Assembly: GCA_001767455.1 (NCBI GenBank)
Contig: MELC01000004.1
Span: forward strand, 1-64,000
Direction: 5' to 3'
DNA length: 64,000 nt
From: Acidobacteria bacterium RIFCSPLOWO2_12_FULL_66_21
GTDB lineage: Bacteria > Acidobacteriota > Vicinamibacteria > Vicinamibacterales > 2-12-FULL-66-21
The notes below the pieces were generated by a model. It ran no database searches. It was given only the letters and a program-made list of their open reading frames with translations, and had not been told where the DNA came from. Made by a program: the position numbers and the translations under genes. The stretch's first letter is position 1. Each line of letters starts with the position of its first letter. Of the stretch, positions 8,826-19,273 are shown piece after piece.

Positions 8826-9194
8826 CTACCGGACGATGAGCTGTCCCTTCATCTGGCGGCAGCGGTCGTCCTGCGTGAGGTTGCAGTAGTAGGTGAAGGT
8901 GCCCGCCTGGTCGGCGCGGAACTCGATTTCTATGATCTGGCCGGCGCCCGCGCGCTTGGAGATGCGATAGTCGTCGATCGTGAAGCTATGCGGCATGTCG
9001 GTCGCCGTGAAGCGGATCTTCACGAGATCGTCCTTGCGGACGGGAATCTCGGCCGGTGAGAACGAGAATTTGTCGCCCGTCACGGTGAACTCGCGCGTCT
9101 GTCCGTGCGGATGGGCCGCCTGAACGCGCAGCGCGAACGCGATGAGGAGGGCCGCGGCCAGACACGCCGACGCGACGATCGTTGGCCTTTTCAT
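8826..9194 (-). CDS. Exported cupredoxin-domain protein
   Basis: A small periplasmic protein of 122 residues. The signal peptide is MKRPTIVASACLAAALL ending near VQAAHPHG, and the rest is a plastocyanin/azurin-like beta-sandwich. Likely copper ligands are His in DMPHSF, Cys in FTYYC and Met in RCRQMKG. The second histidine expected between Cys and Met is not evident: the loop reads CNLTQDDRCRQM. The metal site is therefore either atypical or nonfunctional. The ATG at 9194 was chosen because GGGAGGG precedes it by 5 bases and it begins a clean signal peptide. It lies downstream of pnp but is separated by a strong hairpin. Confidence 0.85.
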   Translation of the reverse strand: MKRPTIVASACLAAALLIAFALRVQAAHPHGQTREFTVTGDKFSFSPAEIPVRKDDLVKIRFTATDMPHSFTIDDYRISKRAGAGQIIEIEFRADQAGTFTYYCNLTQDDRCRQMKGQLIVR

Positions 9195-9242
9195 GGTTCC
9201 CTCCCTGCCGGCGGGGCAAGACCGGCGCTCCCTGTAGTAAAG

Positions 9243-9279
9243 ACGCCGGACCGGGCGGTTTAGTTGCCCGGCCCGGCGT
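9243..9279 (-). terminator. Terminator-like hairpin after pnp
   Basis: A 14-bp GC-rich stem (9279-9266 with 9256-9243, one G-U pair) with a 9-base loop, followed on the minus strand by TCTTTACT. It lies just after the pnp stop and before the cupredoxin, and probably ends the rimP-pnp operon. It may also stabilise the mRNA 3' end. Confidence 0.7.
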
Positions 9280-9288
9280 TTCTCTCCG

Positions 9289-11442
9289 TCAGCGGTGACG
9301 GCGCCCGTCGCCTCCAGGCCCCTCACCCTTGCCGGCCGCCGCGGGGGTCTGGCCTTCCTCCGGCTGCAGGAGCGCCTTGCGGCTGAGGCGAATCTTGCCC
9401 GACGGATCGATGTTGATCACCTTGACCATCACCTGATCGCCTTCCTTCAGCTCGTCGCGCACGTCCTTCACACGGTAGTGCGCGATCTCCGAGACGTGCA
9501 GCAGGCCGTCGAGCCCCGGCATGATCTCGACGAACGCGCCGAAGTCCGCGATGCGCTGCACCTTGCCCATGTAGGTCTTGTTGATCTCGGGCGTCGCGGT
9601 CAGCTCCTGGATGATGCCGATCGCCTTCTGCGCCGACGCCTCGTCGGCCGACGCGACGTTGACCCGGCCGTCGTCTTCGACGTCGATCTTCACGCCGGTC
9701 CGCTCGATGATGCTGCGGATCATCTTGCCTCCCGGCCCGATGACGTCGCGGATCTTGTCGACGGGGATCCGGATCGTCACGATGCGCGGGGCGTGCTGCG
9801 AGACGTCCTTGCGCGAGGCGGCGAGCGTTTCCTGCATCTTGCCGAGAATGTGCATGCGCCCCTGGCGCGCCTGCTCGAGCGCCTTGCGCATGATCTCGGT
9901 CGTGACGCCCGCGACCTTGATGTCCATCTGGAGCGCCGTGATGCCGTCGGAGGTTCCGGTGACCTTGAAGTCCATGTCGCCGTAGTGGTCTTCCGCGCCC
10001 GCGATGTCGCTCAGGACCGCGTAACGGCCGGTCTCTTCGTCCATCACCAGGCCCATCGCCACGCCGGCCACCGGCGCCTTGAGCGGCACGCCCGCATCCA
10101 TCATCGCCAGCGAGCCGCCGCAGACCGACGCCATCGACGACGACCCGTTCGACTCGAGGATCTCCGAGACGATGCGGACGGTGTAGGGGAACTGCTCCTC
10201 GGTCGGCATCAGCGGCGTGAGCGAGCGCTCGGCCAGCGCGCCGTGGCCGATCTCCCGGCGGCCGGGGCCGCGCAGGAACTTGACTTCACCGACCGAGAAC
10301 GGCGGGAAGTTGTAGTGGAGCATGAAGCGCTTCCAGATCTCGCCGTCCACCGACTCCACCTTCTGCTGGTCGTCGGCCGTGCCGAGCGTGGCCGTCACGA
10401 GCGCCTGGGTCTCGCCGCGCGTGAACAGGGCGGACCCGTGCGCGCGCGGGAGGACGCCCACCTCGATCGTGATCGTGCGGATCTCGTCGAACTTCCGGCC
10501 GTCGAGCCGCTGCCCGCGCTCGAGGATCTCGTCGCGCAACACCTTCTCTTTCAGGCCCTTGAGGATCGACTTCGCGTCGGCCTTCCGTTCGTCGTCCCCC
10601 TCCGGCAGGTTCGCGACGAACCCGTTCACGATCTTGTCCACGGTCGAGTAGTTCTCGAGCTTGTCCTTGATCCGCATCGCCTCGGTGAGCGGCCCGAGGA
10701 CCTGGTCCTCGATCTCCTTGATGAAGTCCTTCGAGATCTCCTTCTTCAGCGCGGGCACCCGCTTGGCCTTCCCGGCCTGGGCCACGAGGGCGTCGATGCC
10801 GGCCACGATCTCCTTGATCGCCGCGTGCGCGCGCTCGAGCGCCTGGACCATCTGCTCTTCCGGCACTTCCTTCGCGCCCGCCTCGACCATCACGATGCCG
10901 TCCTTGCTGCCGGCGACGATCAGATCGAGCGTGCTGCGCTTGCGCTGCTCGAAGGTCGGATTGATGACGAAGTCGCCATCGACGTGCCCGACGCGCACCC
11001 CGGCGATCGTCCGCGTCTGCGGGACGCTCGACAGTGCGAGCGCCGCCGACGCACCGGTAATCGAGAGCACGTCCGAGTCGTTGTCCGAGTCGGCCGAGAT
11101 CACGAGCGCGATGATCTGCGTTTCATTGCGCCAGCCGTCCGGGAACAGCGGGCGAATCGGGCGATCGATCAGCCGGCTCGTGAGCACTTCCTTTTCGGGC
11201 GGCTTGCCCTCGCGCTTGAAGAACCCGCCGGGAATCCGCCCCGACGCATACGCGTTCTCCTTGTAGTCGCAGGTGAGCGGCAGGAAATCGACGCCTTCGC
11301 GCGGGTTGAGGTCCGCGCAGGCCGTCACGAGCACCATGGTGTCGCCCATGCGGACGACGACGGCGCCATCGGCCTGCTTGGCGAGGCGGCCGGTTTCAAG
11401 GGAGAGTGTCCGACCGTCGAACGAAATGTCGCGTTTGTGCAT
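9289..11442 (-). CDS. pnp: Polyribonucleotide nucleotidyltransferase (PNPase)
   Basis: Phosphorolytic 3'-5' exoribonuclease, 717 residues, the usual family length. Two RNase PH-like domains (about 1-230 and 310-545) are separated by the all-alpha segment. GRREIGHGALAERSL and the acidic DMDFKVTGTSDGITALQMDIK stretch mark the active second PH domain. A KH domain (IRDVIGPGGKMIRSI) and an S1 domain (GKVQRIADFGAFVEI) follow, with a disordered Gly-rich tail. It is the last gene of the rimP operon, directly after rpsO as in many bacteria, and acts with RNase E-type enzymes in mRNA decay. Confidence 0.98.
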   Translation of the reverse strand: MHKRDISFDGRTLSLETGRLAKQADGAVVVRMGDTMVLVTACADLNPREGVDFLPLTCDYKENAYASGRIPGGFFKREGKPPEKEVLTSRLIDRPIRPLFPDGWRNETQIIALVISADSDNDSDVLSITGASAALALSSVPQTRTIAGVRVGHVDGDFVINPTFEQRKRSTLDLIVAGSKDGIVMVEAGAKEVPEEQMVQALERAHAAIKEIVAGIDALVAQAGKAKRVPALKKEISKDFIKEIEDQVLGPLTEAMRIKDKLENYSTVDKIVNGFVANLPEGDDERKADAKSILKGLKEKVLRDEILERGQRLDGRKFDEIRTITIEVGVLPRAHGSALFTRGETQALVTATLGTADDQQKVESVDGEIWKRFMLHYNFPPFSVGEVKFLRGPGRREIGHGALAERSLTPLMPTEEQFPYTVRIVSEILESNGSSSMASVCGGSLAMMDAGVPLKAPVAGVAMGLVMDEETGRYAVLSDIAGAEDHYGDMDFKVTGTSDGITALQMDIKVAGVTTEIMRKALEQARQGRMHILGKMQETLAASRKDVSQHAPRIVTIRIPVDKIRDVIGPGGKMIRSIIERTGVKIDVEDDGRVNVASADEASAQKAIGIIQELTATPEINKTYMGKVQRIADFGAFVEIMPGLDGLLHVSEIAHYRVKDVRDELKEGDQVMVKVINIDPSGKIRLSRKALLQPEEGQTPAAAGKGEGPGGDGRRHR

Positions 11443-11518
11443 TGAACTTTCTTTCTGTCAGTGTGAGCTGCGCCAGCTTTCAGGTGTGCGAAGGGCTCAG
11501 GGCTCAGGGCCCTGCCCC

Positions 11519-11788
11519 CTACTTGCGGATGCCGAGGCGTCGGATCAACTCGGCGTAGCGGTCGGTGTCCTTCCGCTTCAGGTAATCGAGCAGGCTGCGC
11601 CGCTGCCCGACCAGCTTCAGCAGGCCGCGCCGGGAATGATGGTCCTTCGCGTGCGTCTTGAAATGTTCCGTGAGGTAGTTGATGCGCTCGCTGAGGAGGG
11701 CGACTTGCACCTCGGGAGATCCGGTGTCGGTGTCGTGGGTCCTGTACGAGCCGATGACTTCCGTCTTGCGATCCTTGCTGAACGTCAC
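11519..11788 (-). CDS. rpsO: 30S ribosomal protein S15
   Basis: An 89-residue ribosomal protein that binds the central domain of 16S r[23 protein letters not shown] and the SRRGLL and LDYLKRKD motifs are diagnostic. The start is the GTG at 11788: GGAGG lies 7 bases upstream and the length is then exactly the family norm. The frame stays open upstream but reads the intergenic inverted repeat. It lies between truB and pnp, and the 76-base gap to pnp contains GGGCTCAGGGCTCAGGG repeats. Confidence 0.97.
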   Translation of the reverse strand: MTFSKDRKTEVIGSYRTHDTDTGSPEVQVALLSERINYLTEHFKTHAKDHHSRRGLLKLVGQRRSLLDYLKRKDTDRYAELIRRLGIRK

Positions 11789-11858
11789 TTCGTCCCTCCA
11801 CGCACGGCCCAGACCCTCGGGGCACCAGCCCCCGCACCAGACCGCCGTTCCAAACCAA

Positions 11859-11923
11859 GGTGCTGAAGCGTGCTGAGAGGTGCTGAGAGCACCCTTCAGC
11901 ACCTCTCAGCACCCTTAAGCACC
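11859..11923 (-). repeat. Inverted repeat built of GGTGCTGAGAG units
   Basis: Two 28-base arms (11859-11886 and 11896-11923) separated by 9 bases. The inner 17 bp, GTGCTGAGAGGTGCTGA, pair perfectly and the outer part has two mismatches. Each arm is itself a degenerate tandem repeat. It sits in the truB-rpsO spacer within the operon, so it would be a large mRNA hairpin and could set relative rpsO/pnp expression. Confidence 0.85.
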
Positions 11924-11937
11924 GTAAGCTCAATATC

Positions 11938-12843
11938 TTACCCCAGAACGACGACGGGTTGCAAAAGGTCGCCGTCCCGCGGTTCTGCGATGCCGAGAAG
12001 CCGTCCGGCCTCGTCAACGATCCGCACTCGCGGCGTGGATGCCGGGAGTCCGGCAGTTCCCGGCGAGCCGAGCAGGTCCTCCACGCCCAACACATTGCCA
12101 TGCCCCGCGCGCGCCACCCCGCGGGCGCTCAAGACGACGCCGGGCATGCCGGGAAGCAGCCGCTCCAGGGGAATCAGGCGCGCGGCAGCCGCGGCGGCCC
12201 CTTCGATCACCGCCTCGAGGGGCACCGCCTGCTCGATTGTGAACTCCCCGGCGCGGACGCGCCGGAGGTTCTCGAGGTGGGCGCCGCATCCAAGCCGCTG
12301 GCCGAGGTCATGCGCGAGCGACCGCACGTAGAACCCGCTCGACGCGACCACGCGGAGGCGGATGAGTCCGCCCTCGTGCGACACCATCTCGAGCGTGCTG
12401 ACGGTCACCGGCACCGGCGTCATCTCGGGCGGCTTGCCCTTTCGCGCGAGTCGATGCGCGGGCGTCCCGCCGATCTTCTTTGCGGAGAACACAGGGGGTG
12501 ACTGCAAGTACGTCCCGCGGAATTCTTCGAGAAGCGCGGCCACGGCCTCGACGGCCCCGGCGGGGACCGGCGCCAGCACCGGCGCCTCCTGGCGTTCATC
12601 CGCGTCGAACGTGGAGGTCGCGGCCCCCAGCCGGACCTCCGCGATGTACTCCTTGTCCGCGCCGCTCAGGAACCGCGCGAGCCGCGTCGCGCGCCCCACG
12701 ACCAGCGGAAGGACGCCCGTTGCGAGCGGATCGAGGGTGCCCGTGTGCCCGATGCGCTTTTCATCGAGCGCCCGGCGGACGACGGCGACCACGTCGTGCG
12801 AGGTCGGACCGGCGGGTTTGTCGATGACGAGGACGCCGTCCAT
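11938..12843 (-). CDS. truB: tRNA pseudouridine(55) synthase TruB
   Basis: Makes pseudouridine 55 in the T-loop of tRNAs. It has 301 residues. The N-terminus DGVLVIDKPAGPTSHDVV and the catalytic aspartate in GHTGTLDPLATGVLPL (about residues 37-52) identify the family. YIAEVRLG, PPVFSAKKIGG and GFYVRSLAHDLG are further conserved blocks, and a small PUA-like C-terminus is present. Its ATG at 12843 directly abuts a long CAAACTCC inverted repeat that separates it from nrnA. It is part of the rimP-pnp operon. Confidence 0.97.
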   Translation of the reverse strand: MDGVLVIDKPAGPTSHDVVAVVRRALDEKRIGHTGTLDPLATGVLPLVVGRATRLARFLSGADKEYIAEVRLGAATSTFDADERQEAPVLAPVPAGAVEAVAALLEEFRGTYLQSPPVFSAKKIGGTPAHRLARKGKPPEMTPVPVTVSTLEMVSHEGGLIRLRVVASSGFYVRSLAHDLGQRLGCGAHLENLRRVRAGEFTIEQAVPLEAVIEGAAAAAARLIPLERLLPGMPGVVLSARGVARAGHGNVLGVEDLLGSPGTAGLPASTPRVRIVDEAGRLLGIAEPRDGDLLQPVVVLG

Positions 12844-12851
12844 TTGATTCT

Positions 12852-13016
12852 TTGATTCTTGTCAACTCCAAACTCCAAAGTTCAAACTCCAAGGGCACGC
12901 CAAAATCCAAACTCCAAACTGCGAAGGAACGCCGAATTGGAGCGGCTTGCACCTTTGGGCTTTGGAGTTGGCCTTTTGGAGTGCCTTTGGAGTTTGGAGT
13001 TTGGAATTTGGAATTG
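12852..13016 (-). repeat. Long inverted array of CAAACTCCAAA units
   Basis: The 165-base nrnA-truB spacer consists of AACTCCAAACTCCAAA-type units (12861-12920) and their reverse complement TTTGGAGTTTGGAG (about 12955-13015), around a core with AATTGGAGCGG. The whole spacer can fold on itself. It lies inside the operon, so the transcript would carry it. A shorter relative lies at 14408-14474. Confidence 0.85.
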
Positions 13017-14036
13017 TCATTGCGGCCGCGTTTGGAGACCGTGTTCGATGGCGGCGATGAGCCGCTGGAGGATATCCGCACGGACATCCTCCAGCCGTCC
13101 GTCGACGGTGAAGCCCGCCGCGTTCTTGTGGCCGCCGCCCCCGAACTGGGTGGCCACGAACCGCACGTCGACGTCGTACTTCGACCGCATGCTGACCCGC
13201 ACTTCCCCGTTGGGGGAGACCTTGAAGAAGACCACCGCCTGGATCTCCCGCGCGGTGAGGGGCAGGTTGATGATCCCTTCGGTGTCGTTGTTCGTGCAGC
13301 CGCACGCCTCGAGCATCGCGTCGTCGATGCGCAGGACCGCCAGCCGTCCCTCGTCCACGAGCTCCATCGAGTCGAGCAGCGCGCCGATGAGCTTCAGCTT
13401 CCCGAAGCTGTTGCTGTCGAACACGCGCCGCGCCATGATCGCCGGGTTCACCCCCGCTTCGACGGTCTCGCGGCAGATGTCGAAGGTGCGCGGCGTGATG
13501 TTCGAGTGGTGGAACGACCCTGTGTCGGTCAGGATCGCGAGGTACACGTGCGTCGCGATCTCCTGGGTCAGGGGAACACCGAGCGCGCGGATCAGATCGA
13601 AGACCATCTCGCCGCACGCGGCCGCCGACACGTCGTGCCAGTTGAGCGCGCCGTAGTGGGTGTTGCCGGCGTGGTGATCGATGTTGATGAGGAACTGGTC
13701 CTCGAGACCCGCGACGCCGGTGCGGCCGAGGTCGCTGCACTCCATCACGATGACCGCGTCGACCTCTGGCGTGGCCTGGGAGGCGATCTCGATCCGGCCG
13801 ACGCCTGGAAAATCCTGGTAGTGCTCCGGCGGGGGATCCGCGTTGACGATCCGCACCGCCTTGCCGAGCGCGTCGAGCGCGAAGGCCATCGCGACCTGCG
13901 AACCGATCGAGTCGCCGTCCGGCCGCGCGTGGGAGGTGAGCAGGAAGCGCCTGCGGCGCAGCACCTCGTCCCTGATCCGCCCGATGATGTTCGTGTGCTC
14001 GTCGCTGTCACTTCTCGTCATCGTGTCCCGTGCCAT
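13017..14036 (-). CDS. nrnA: DHH/DHHA1 phosphoesterase, NrnA-like oligoribonuclease/pAp phosphatase
   Basis: Predicted to degrade short oligoribonucleotides and dephosphorylate pAp. It has 339 residues. Metal-binding motifs are in order: SHARPDGDSIGS (about 35-46), ECSDLGRTG, the DHH signature NIDHHAGN, ILTDTGSF, and a C-terminal DHHA1 domain with GGGGHKNAAGF. The ATG at 14036 follows GGAGGCGG and overlaps the end of rbfA by 29 bases, indicating translational coupling. In many Gram-positive and acidobacterial genomes this gene sits between rbfA and truB, as here. Confidence 0.93.
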   Translation of the reverse strand: MARDTMTRSDSDEHTNIIGRIRDEVLRRRRFLLTSHARPDGDSIGSQVAMAFALDALGKAVRIVNADPPPEHYQDFPGVGRIEIASQATPEVDAVIVMECSDLGRTGVAGLEDQFLINIDHHAGNTHYGALNWHDVSAAACGEMVFDLIRALGVPLTQEIATHVYLAILTDTGSFHHSNITPRTFDICRETVEAGVNPAIMARRVFDSNSFGKLKLIGALLDSMELVDEGRLAVLRIDDAMLEACGCTNNDTEGIINLPLTAREIQAVVFFKVSPNGEVRVSMRSKYDVDVRFVATQFGGGGHKNAAGFTVDGRLEDVRADILQRLIAAIEHGLQTRPQ

Positions 14037-14409
14037 CCGCCTCCGGCCCGCCCTCCGCGCGCTCGGAGCTGAGATCCCGGAGGATCCGCTCGATCCTGTC
14101 CGCCCCCTCGATGGATTCGTCGAAGAAGAAGGTCAGCTCGGGCACCCGCCTGAGCCGCAAACGCCGGCCGATCTGCCGCCGCAGGAACGGGGTGGCGCGG
14201 CCGAGGGCGCGGGCCGTGTCGCGCCGCGCCTTGTCGTCGCCAAGGGTCGTGTAATAGACGCGCGCCTGCTGCAGGTCGGCGGTCACGGTGACGCGGGTGA
14301 GCGTGAGGAAGCCGATGCCGGGATCGTGGACCTCGCGCGCGAGCAGCTCGCCGAGCTCCGCTCGAATCTGGTCGCCGACTCTGGCTGGACGCTCAGAAGA
14401 CAGGATCAA
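14008..14409 (-). CDS. rbfA: 30S ribosome-binding factor RbfA
   Basis: Cold-shock ribosome maturation factor that helps 16S 5'-end processing. The protein is about 130 residues, with RPARVGDQIRAELGELL, DPGIGFLTLTRV and PELTFFFDESIEGADRI typical of the KH-fold family. The start is uncertain. There is no ATG: TTG at 14409 or 14415, or CTG at 14403 (with GGAG 6 bases upstream), are possible, and the frame is open to 14436. All of these lie inside an intergenic inverted repeat, which supplies the only GGAG ribosome site. A C-terminal acidic tail overlaps nrnA. Confidence 0.88.
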   Translation of the reverse strand: MILSSERPARVGDQIRAELGELLAREVHDPGIGFLTLTRVTVTADLQQARVYYTTLGDDKARRDTARALGRATPFLRRQIGRRLRLRRVPELTFFFDESIEGADRIERILRDLSSERAEGGPEADGTGHDDEK

Positions 14410-14474
14410 CTCCAAACTGCAAACGCCAAACTCCAAACCTCAAATTTGGAGTTTGAAGTTTGCAGTTTGGAGTT
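14408..14474 (-). repeat. CAAACTCC-family hairpin over the rbfA start
   Basis: Arms of 17 bases (AACTCCAAACTGCAAAC at 14408-14424, complement at 14458-14474) pair perfectly around a loop that contains a smaller CCAAA/TTTGG pairing. It occupies the whole infB-rbfA spacer and covers the candidate rbfA start codons and ribosome site. Confidence 0.85.
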
Positions 14475-14489
14475 ATCACGCATCAAGAA

Positions 14490-17300
14490 TCAAGCGACAG
14501 GAGTCGCCACCCGCTCGTTGGCGAAGACCTCGATGACGTCGCCGACCTTGACGTCGTTGTACTTCTCGAAGCCGATGCCGCACTCGAACCCGGCCTTGAC
14601 CTCGGACACGTCGTCCTTGAACCGGCGGAGCGAGCCGATCTTGCCTTCGTAGATGACGACGTTGTCGCGCAGGAGCCGCGCCTGGGCGTCGCCCGAGCGC
14701 GTGATCCGCCCCTCGAGCACCATGCAGCCGGCAATCGTGCCGAACTTCGGGGTCCTGAACGTGTCGCGGACCTCGGCCGCGCCGACCCGCACCTCGCGGA
14801 ACGTCGGGTCGAGCAGGCCGGCCATCGCCTTCTTCATTTCGTCGACGACGTTGTAGATGACCGAGTGCAGCCGGAGATCCACTTTCTCGCGATCGGCCAC
14901 GTCGGCCGCGTTGCGATCCGGCCGGACGTTGAAGCCGACGATGATGGCGTTGCTGGCCGAGGCGAGCAGCACGTCCGACTCGTTGATCGCGCCGACGCCG
15001 CTGTGGATGATCCGAACCTTCACCTTCTCGTCGGTGAGCTTCGTGAGCGTGTCGGCGAGCACTTCGGCCGACCCCTGCACGTCCGCCTTGATGATGATCG
15101 GCAGCTCCTTCATGCCGCCCTCGGCAATCTGCTGCTGCAGCGATTCGAGCGTGAGGCGGCTGCCCTTGCCGCCGAGCGCCTTCTCCTTCGCCTGCGACTG
15201 GCGGAAATGCGCGATCTGCCGCGCCTTGGCGGCATCGGTCAGCGCCTGGAACGCGTCGCCCGGCTGCGGCAGGCCGCCGAGGCCGAGCACCTCGACGGGA
15301 GTCGACGGCGCGGCCGCTTTGATCGGCCGCCCGCGATCGTCGATGAGCGCGCGAACCTTGCCGACAATCGTCCCGGCGATGAACGTATCGCCGACGTGCA
15401 GCGTGCCGTCCTGCACGAGGATCGTCGCGACGGGACCGCGTCCCTTGTCCAGCTTCGCCTCGAGCACGGTGCCCGACGCGTTCCGCTTGGCGTTCGCCTT
15501 GAGCTCGCCGAGCTCGGTGACGAGCAGAATCATCTCGAGCAGGAGATCGAGGTTCTCCTTCTTCTTCGCCGACACCTCGACCATGACGGTCTGGCCGCCC
15601 CACGCCTCGGGGGTGAGGCCGAGATCCGACAGCTCCTTCTTCACGCGCTCGGGGTTCGCGTTCGGCTTGTCGATCTTGTTGATCGCGACGAGGATCGGCA
15701 CCCCCGCGGCCTTCGCGTGATCGATCGCCTCTCTCGTCTGCGGCATCACCCCGTCGTCGGCCGCGACGACCAGGATGACGACGTCGGTGACCCGCGCGCC
15801 GCGCGCGCGCATCATCGTGAAGGCCTCGTGGCCCGGCGTGTCGAGGAAGACCACTTTGCGCTCGTTCACCTGCACGCAGTACGCGCCGATGTGCTGGGTG
15901 ATCCCGCCGGCCTCGCGCTCGGCCACGCGTGCCGACCGGATCGCGTCGAGCAGCGTCGTCTTGCCGTGGTCGACGTGGCCCATGACGGTGACGACGGGGG
16001 CGCGCGTCGCGACATCCTCCGGGTTGACGTCCCCGGCCTCGACCTGCAGCATCTCCTCTTCGAAGGTCTGCATCTTGACGTCGGCGCCGAACTCGCGCGC
16101 GATCATCGCGGCGGTCTCGTCGTCGAGCGTGCTGTTGATGGTCATCATCAGCCGGCGTTCCATCAGCTTCTTGAGGACGTCCTTCGCCTTCACGTCGAGC
16201 TTCGTCGCGAGATCGGCGACGGTCATGCCCTCGGCGAGCGTGATGGTGCGGGTGACGGGCGGCGGCGGCGCCTGCATCGGCGCCGGCGCGGCCACGCGCG
16301 GTCCCATGTCCCGGCGTCCGGGACGCTGGGAGCCGGGACGGTGGTGCATCGGCGGCCGGTACGCCGGCATGCCAGGACGCGGAGGCACGGCCGGCCGGAC
16401 CGGCTGTGCGGGCAACGGGCGCGGACCGCCCATCGCCGCCCCGGGCCGCGGCGGCAGTCCGCCACCGGGACGAGGTGCGGGCCGCGCGGCGCCGGGCGCC
16501 GCGGGGCTCTTCGCCGCGGGACGGCTCAAGTTACCGGTGGGCGCCTGGGCTGCCTGCGCCGGCTGGACCGGCGGACGCACGAGGACGGGCCGGCGCGGCG
16601 GTGCAGGCGGCGCCTGCCCGGTGCGCGGATCCTCCACGCGCAGCCTGAGCGTGGGCGGCACGACCCGGCCGGTCGGCGCCGGCATCACCGGCCTTGCCCC
16701 CGGAGGCGGCGCGGCCGCGGCGGGACGCGCCGCGGCCGGCTCGTCCTGTGGCGTTTCCGGCGCCGGCGGAGCAGCGGCGGCTTCGGGCGCCTGTTCGACC
16801 GGCTGCGCGGCGGCCGCGGGTTCTTCGGACACGGGCGGCGGCACAACGGCCGGCGCTTCCTCCGGCGCCTCGACGTGCGGCACTGCGTGCAGGACGCGCG
16901 GGTGCCCTGGCTCCGCCGCGGCTGGCTCGACGGCCGGCGCGGCGGGGGGCGCTTCCTCGACCGGTGCGGGGGGAGGCGGCTCGGGCGCCGGCGGCTTCGC
17001 GGATTTCACCAGGCGCGGCGGCGGCAGGGCCGGTGCCGCGGGCTTCGCGGGCTCGGCGGCCTTGCCCGAGGGCTTGCGTCCTTTCGCGGCCGCGGGGGTA
17101 TCGGCGAACGAGGCGTTGGTCGGCACCGTGATGTTGCGCTGACGCGCCAGCCGCGCAACGAACTCCCGCGCGACAACCTCCTCGATCGTGCTCGAGGCGC
17201 TCTTCACCTCGATGCCGTGATCGCGCTTGAGCAGCGCGATGACTTCCTGGCTCGACGTGTTGAGCAGTTCCGCGACTTTGTAAATCCGGACAGTGGCCAA
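14490..17300 (-). CDS. infB: Translation initiation factor IF-2
   Basis: GTPase that places initiator tRNA on the 30S subunit, 936 residues. The N-terminal IF2_N helix-turn-helix ([18 protein letters not shown]) is followed by a very Pro/Ala/Gly/Arg-rich unstructured region (about residues 68-350). Next comes a second IF2_N-like segment, then the G domain: HVDHGKTT (near 439), [22 protein letters not shown] and SAKK. Domains II-IV end in [19 protein letters not shown]-like sequence. The start is a TTG at 17300 with AAAGGAC upstream, 12 bases after nusA. Confidence 0.97.
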   Translation of the reverse strand: MATVRIYKVAELLNTSSQEVIALLKRDHGIEVKSASSTIEEVVAREFVARLARQRNITVPTNASFADTPAAAKGRKPSGKAAEPAKPAAPALPPPRLVKSAKPPAPEPPPPAPVEEAPPAAPAVEPAAAEPGHPRVLHAVPHVEAPEEAPAVVPPPVSEEPAAAAQPVEQAPEAAAAPPAPETPQDEPAAARPAAAAPPPGARPVMPAPTGRVVPPTLRLRVEDPRTGQAPPAPPRRPVLVRPPVQPAQAAQAPTGNLSRPAAKSPAAPGAARPAPRPGGGLPPRPGAAMGGPRPLPAQPVRPAVPPRPGMPAYRPPMHHRPGSQRPGRRDMGPRVAAPAPMQAPPPPVTRTITLAEGMTVADLATKLDVKAKDVLKKLMERRLMMTINSTLDDETAAMIAREFGADVKMQTFEEEMLQVEAGDVNPEDVATRAPVVTVMGHVDHGKTTLLDAIRSARVAEREAGGITQHIGAYCVQVNERKVVFLDTPGHEAFTMMRARGARVTDVVILVVAADDGVMPQTREAIDHAKAAGVPILVAINKIDKPNANPERVKKELSDLGLTPEAWGGQTVMVEVSAKKKENLDLLLEMILLVTELGELKANAKRNASGTVLEAKLDKGRGPVATILVQDGTLHVGDTFIAGTIVGKVRALIDDRGRPIKAAAPSTPVEVLGLGGLPQPGDAFQALTDAAKARQIAHFRQSQAKEKALGGKGSRLTLESLQQQIAEGGMKELPIIIKADVQGSAEVLADTLTKLTDEKVKVRIIHSGVGAINESDVLLASASNAIIVGFNVRPDRNAADVADREKVDLRLHSVIYNVVDEMKKAMAGLLDPTFREVRVGAAEVRDTFRTPKFGTIAGCMVLEGRITRSGDAQARLLRDNVVIYEGKIGSLRRFKDDVSEVKAGFECGIGFEKYNDVKVGDVIEVFANERVATPVA

Positions 17301-17312
17301 ATTGAGAGTCCT

Positions 17313-18647
<1,335 letters not shown>

Positions 18648-18656
18648 GTTCACTCT

Positions 18657-19160
18657 TTAAAATTCAACTTCCAGCCGCCCGCGTTTGATGCGCGCGAGCG
18701 GGACGCGGTGCACCCGGCGTCCTTCCTCCAGGACCACGACGCCGTTGTCGACGCCGGCCAGCCGCCCCGCGAACGCCGACTGTCCCTCGATCGGCTCGGT
18801 CGTCACAATCTTGGCCAGCCGCCCGGCGAACCGGCGATAGTCCGCTTCGTGACGGAGCGGCCTGTCGAGCCCCGGCGAAGACACTTCGAGCGTATATCCC
18901 TGATCGAGCGCCGCCGCGCCCAGTTCATCCTCTTCGACGTCCAGGATCGCGCTGAGGTCGTGGCTGACTCGCTGGCACTCCTCGATGCTGACGCTGTCCG
19001 CTTCCGGCGGCTTCGGCACGCCGCTGCCGGCATGATCGATGACGACGCGCAACACCATGCCCACCGGCTCGCGCCGGAGCTGCACGTCGAAGATCTCGAG
19101 CCCGTAGCTGCGGGCCACGCGTTCCGCCGCCTCACGGACCCGCGCCAGTTCCGTCCGCAC
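18657..19160 (-). CDS. rimP: Ribosome maturation factor RimP
   Basis: Needed for 30S subunit assembly, 167 residues. SYGLEIFDVQLRRE, the CQRVSHDLSAILD helix and LEVSSPGLDRPLR are the family signatures, and a C-terminal Sm-like barrel ends GRLEVEF. A short insertion (DELGAAALDQG) lies before LEVSSPG. The start is GTG at 19160, AGGGG lies about 15 bases upstream, and it is the first gene of the rimP-nusA-infB operon. A hairpin with a U-rich tail lies immediately upstream. Confidence 0.95.
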   Translation of the reverse strand: MRTELARVREAAERVARSYGLEIFDVQLRREPVGMVLRVVIDHAGSGVPKPPEADSVSIEECQRVSHDLSAILDVEEDELGAAALDQGYTLEVSSPGLDRPLRHEADYRRFAGRLAKIVTTEPIEGQSAFAGRLAGVDNGVVVLEEGRRVHRVPLARIKRGRLEVEF

Positions 19161-19176
19161 CGCTGGACTTTGCCCC

Positions 19177-19205
19177 TAAAAACAAAAAGTGGGCAACGGC
19201 CCACT
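19177..19205 (-). promoter_or_regulatory. rimP-leader-like hairpin / attenuator
   Basis: On the minus strand AGTGGGC pairs with GCCCACT (19205-19199 with 19194-19188) around a 4-base loop, followed by TTTTTGTTTTTA. It ends 17 bases before the rimP start. It has the form of an intrinsic terminator in the operon leader. A rimP leader RNA of this kind is known upstream of rimP-nusA operons, where NusA may autoregulate. A candidate TATATT -10 lies at 19242-19237. Confidence 0.7.
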
Positions 19206-19273
19206 CGGGTAACCTTACTCGAACCTGCCACCCATAAATATAGCATGCGCCCCGCCTTCGCGCCGATCCGGCG

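Noticed and set aside
9295-11445. A 716-codon plus-strand open frame
   Set aside because: It is antisense to pnp over the whole length and has shadow-type composition.
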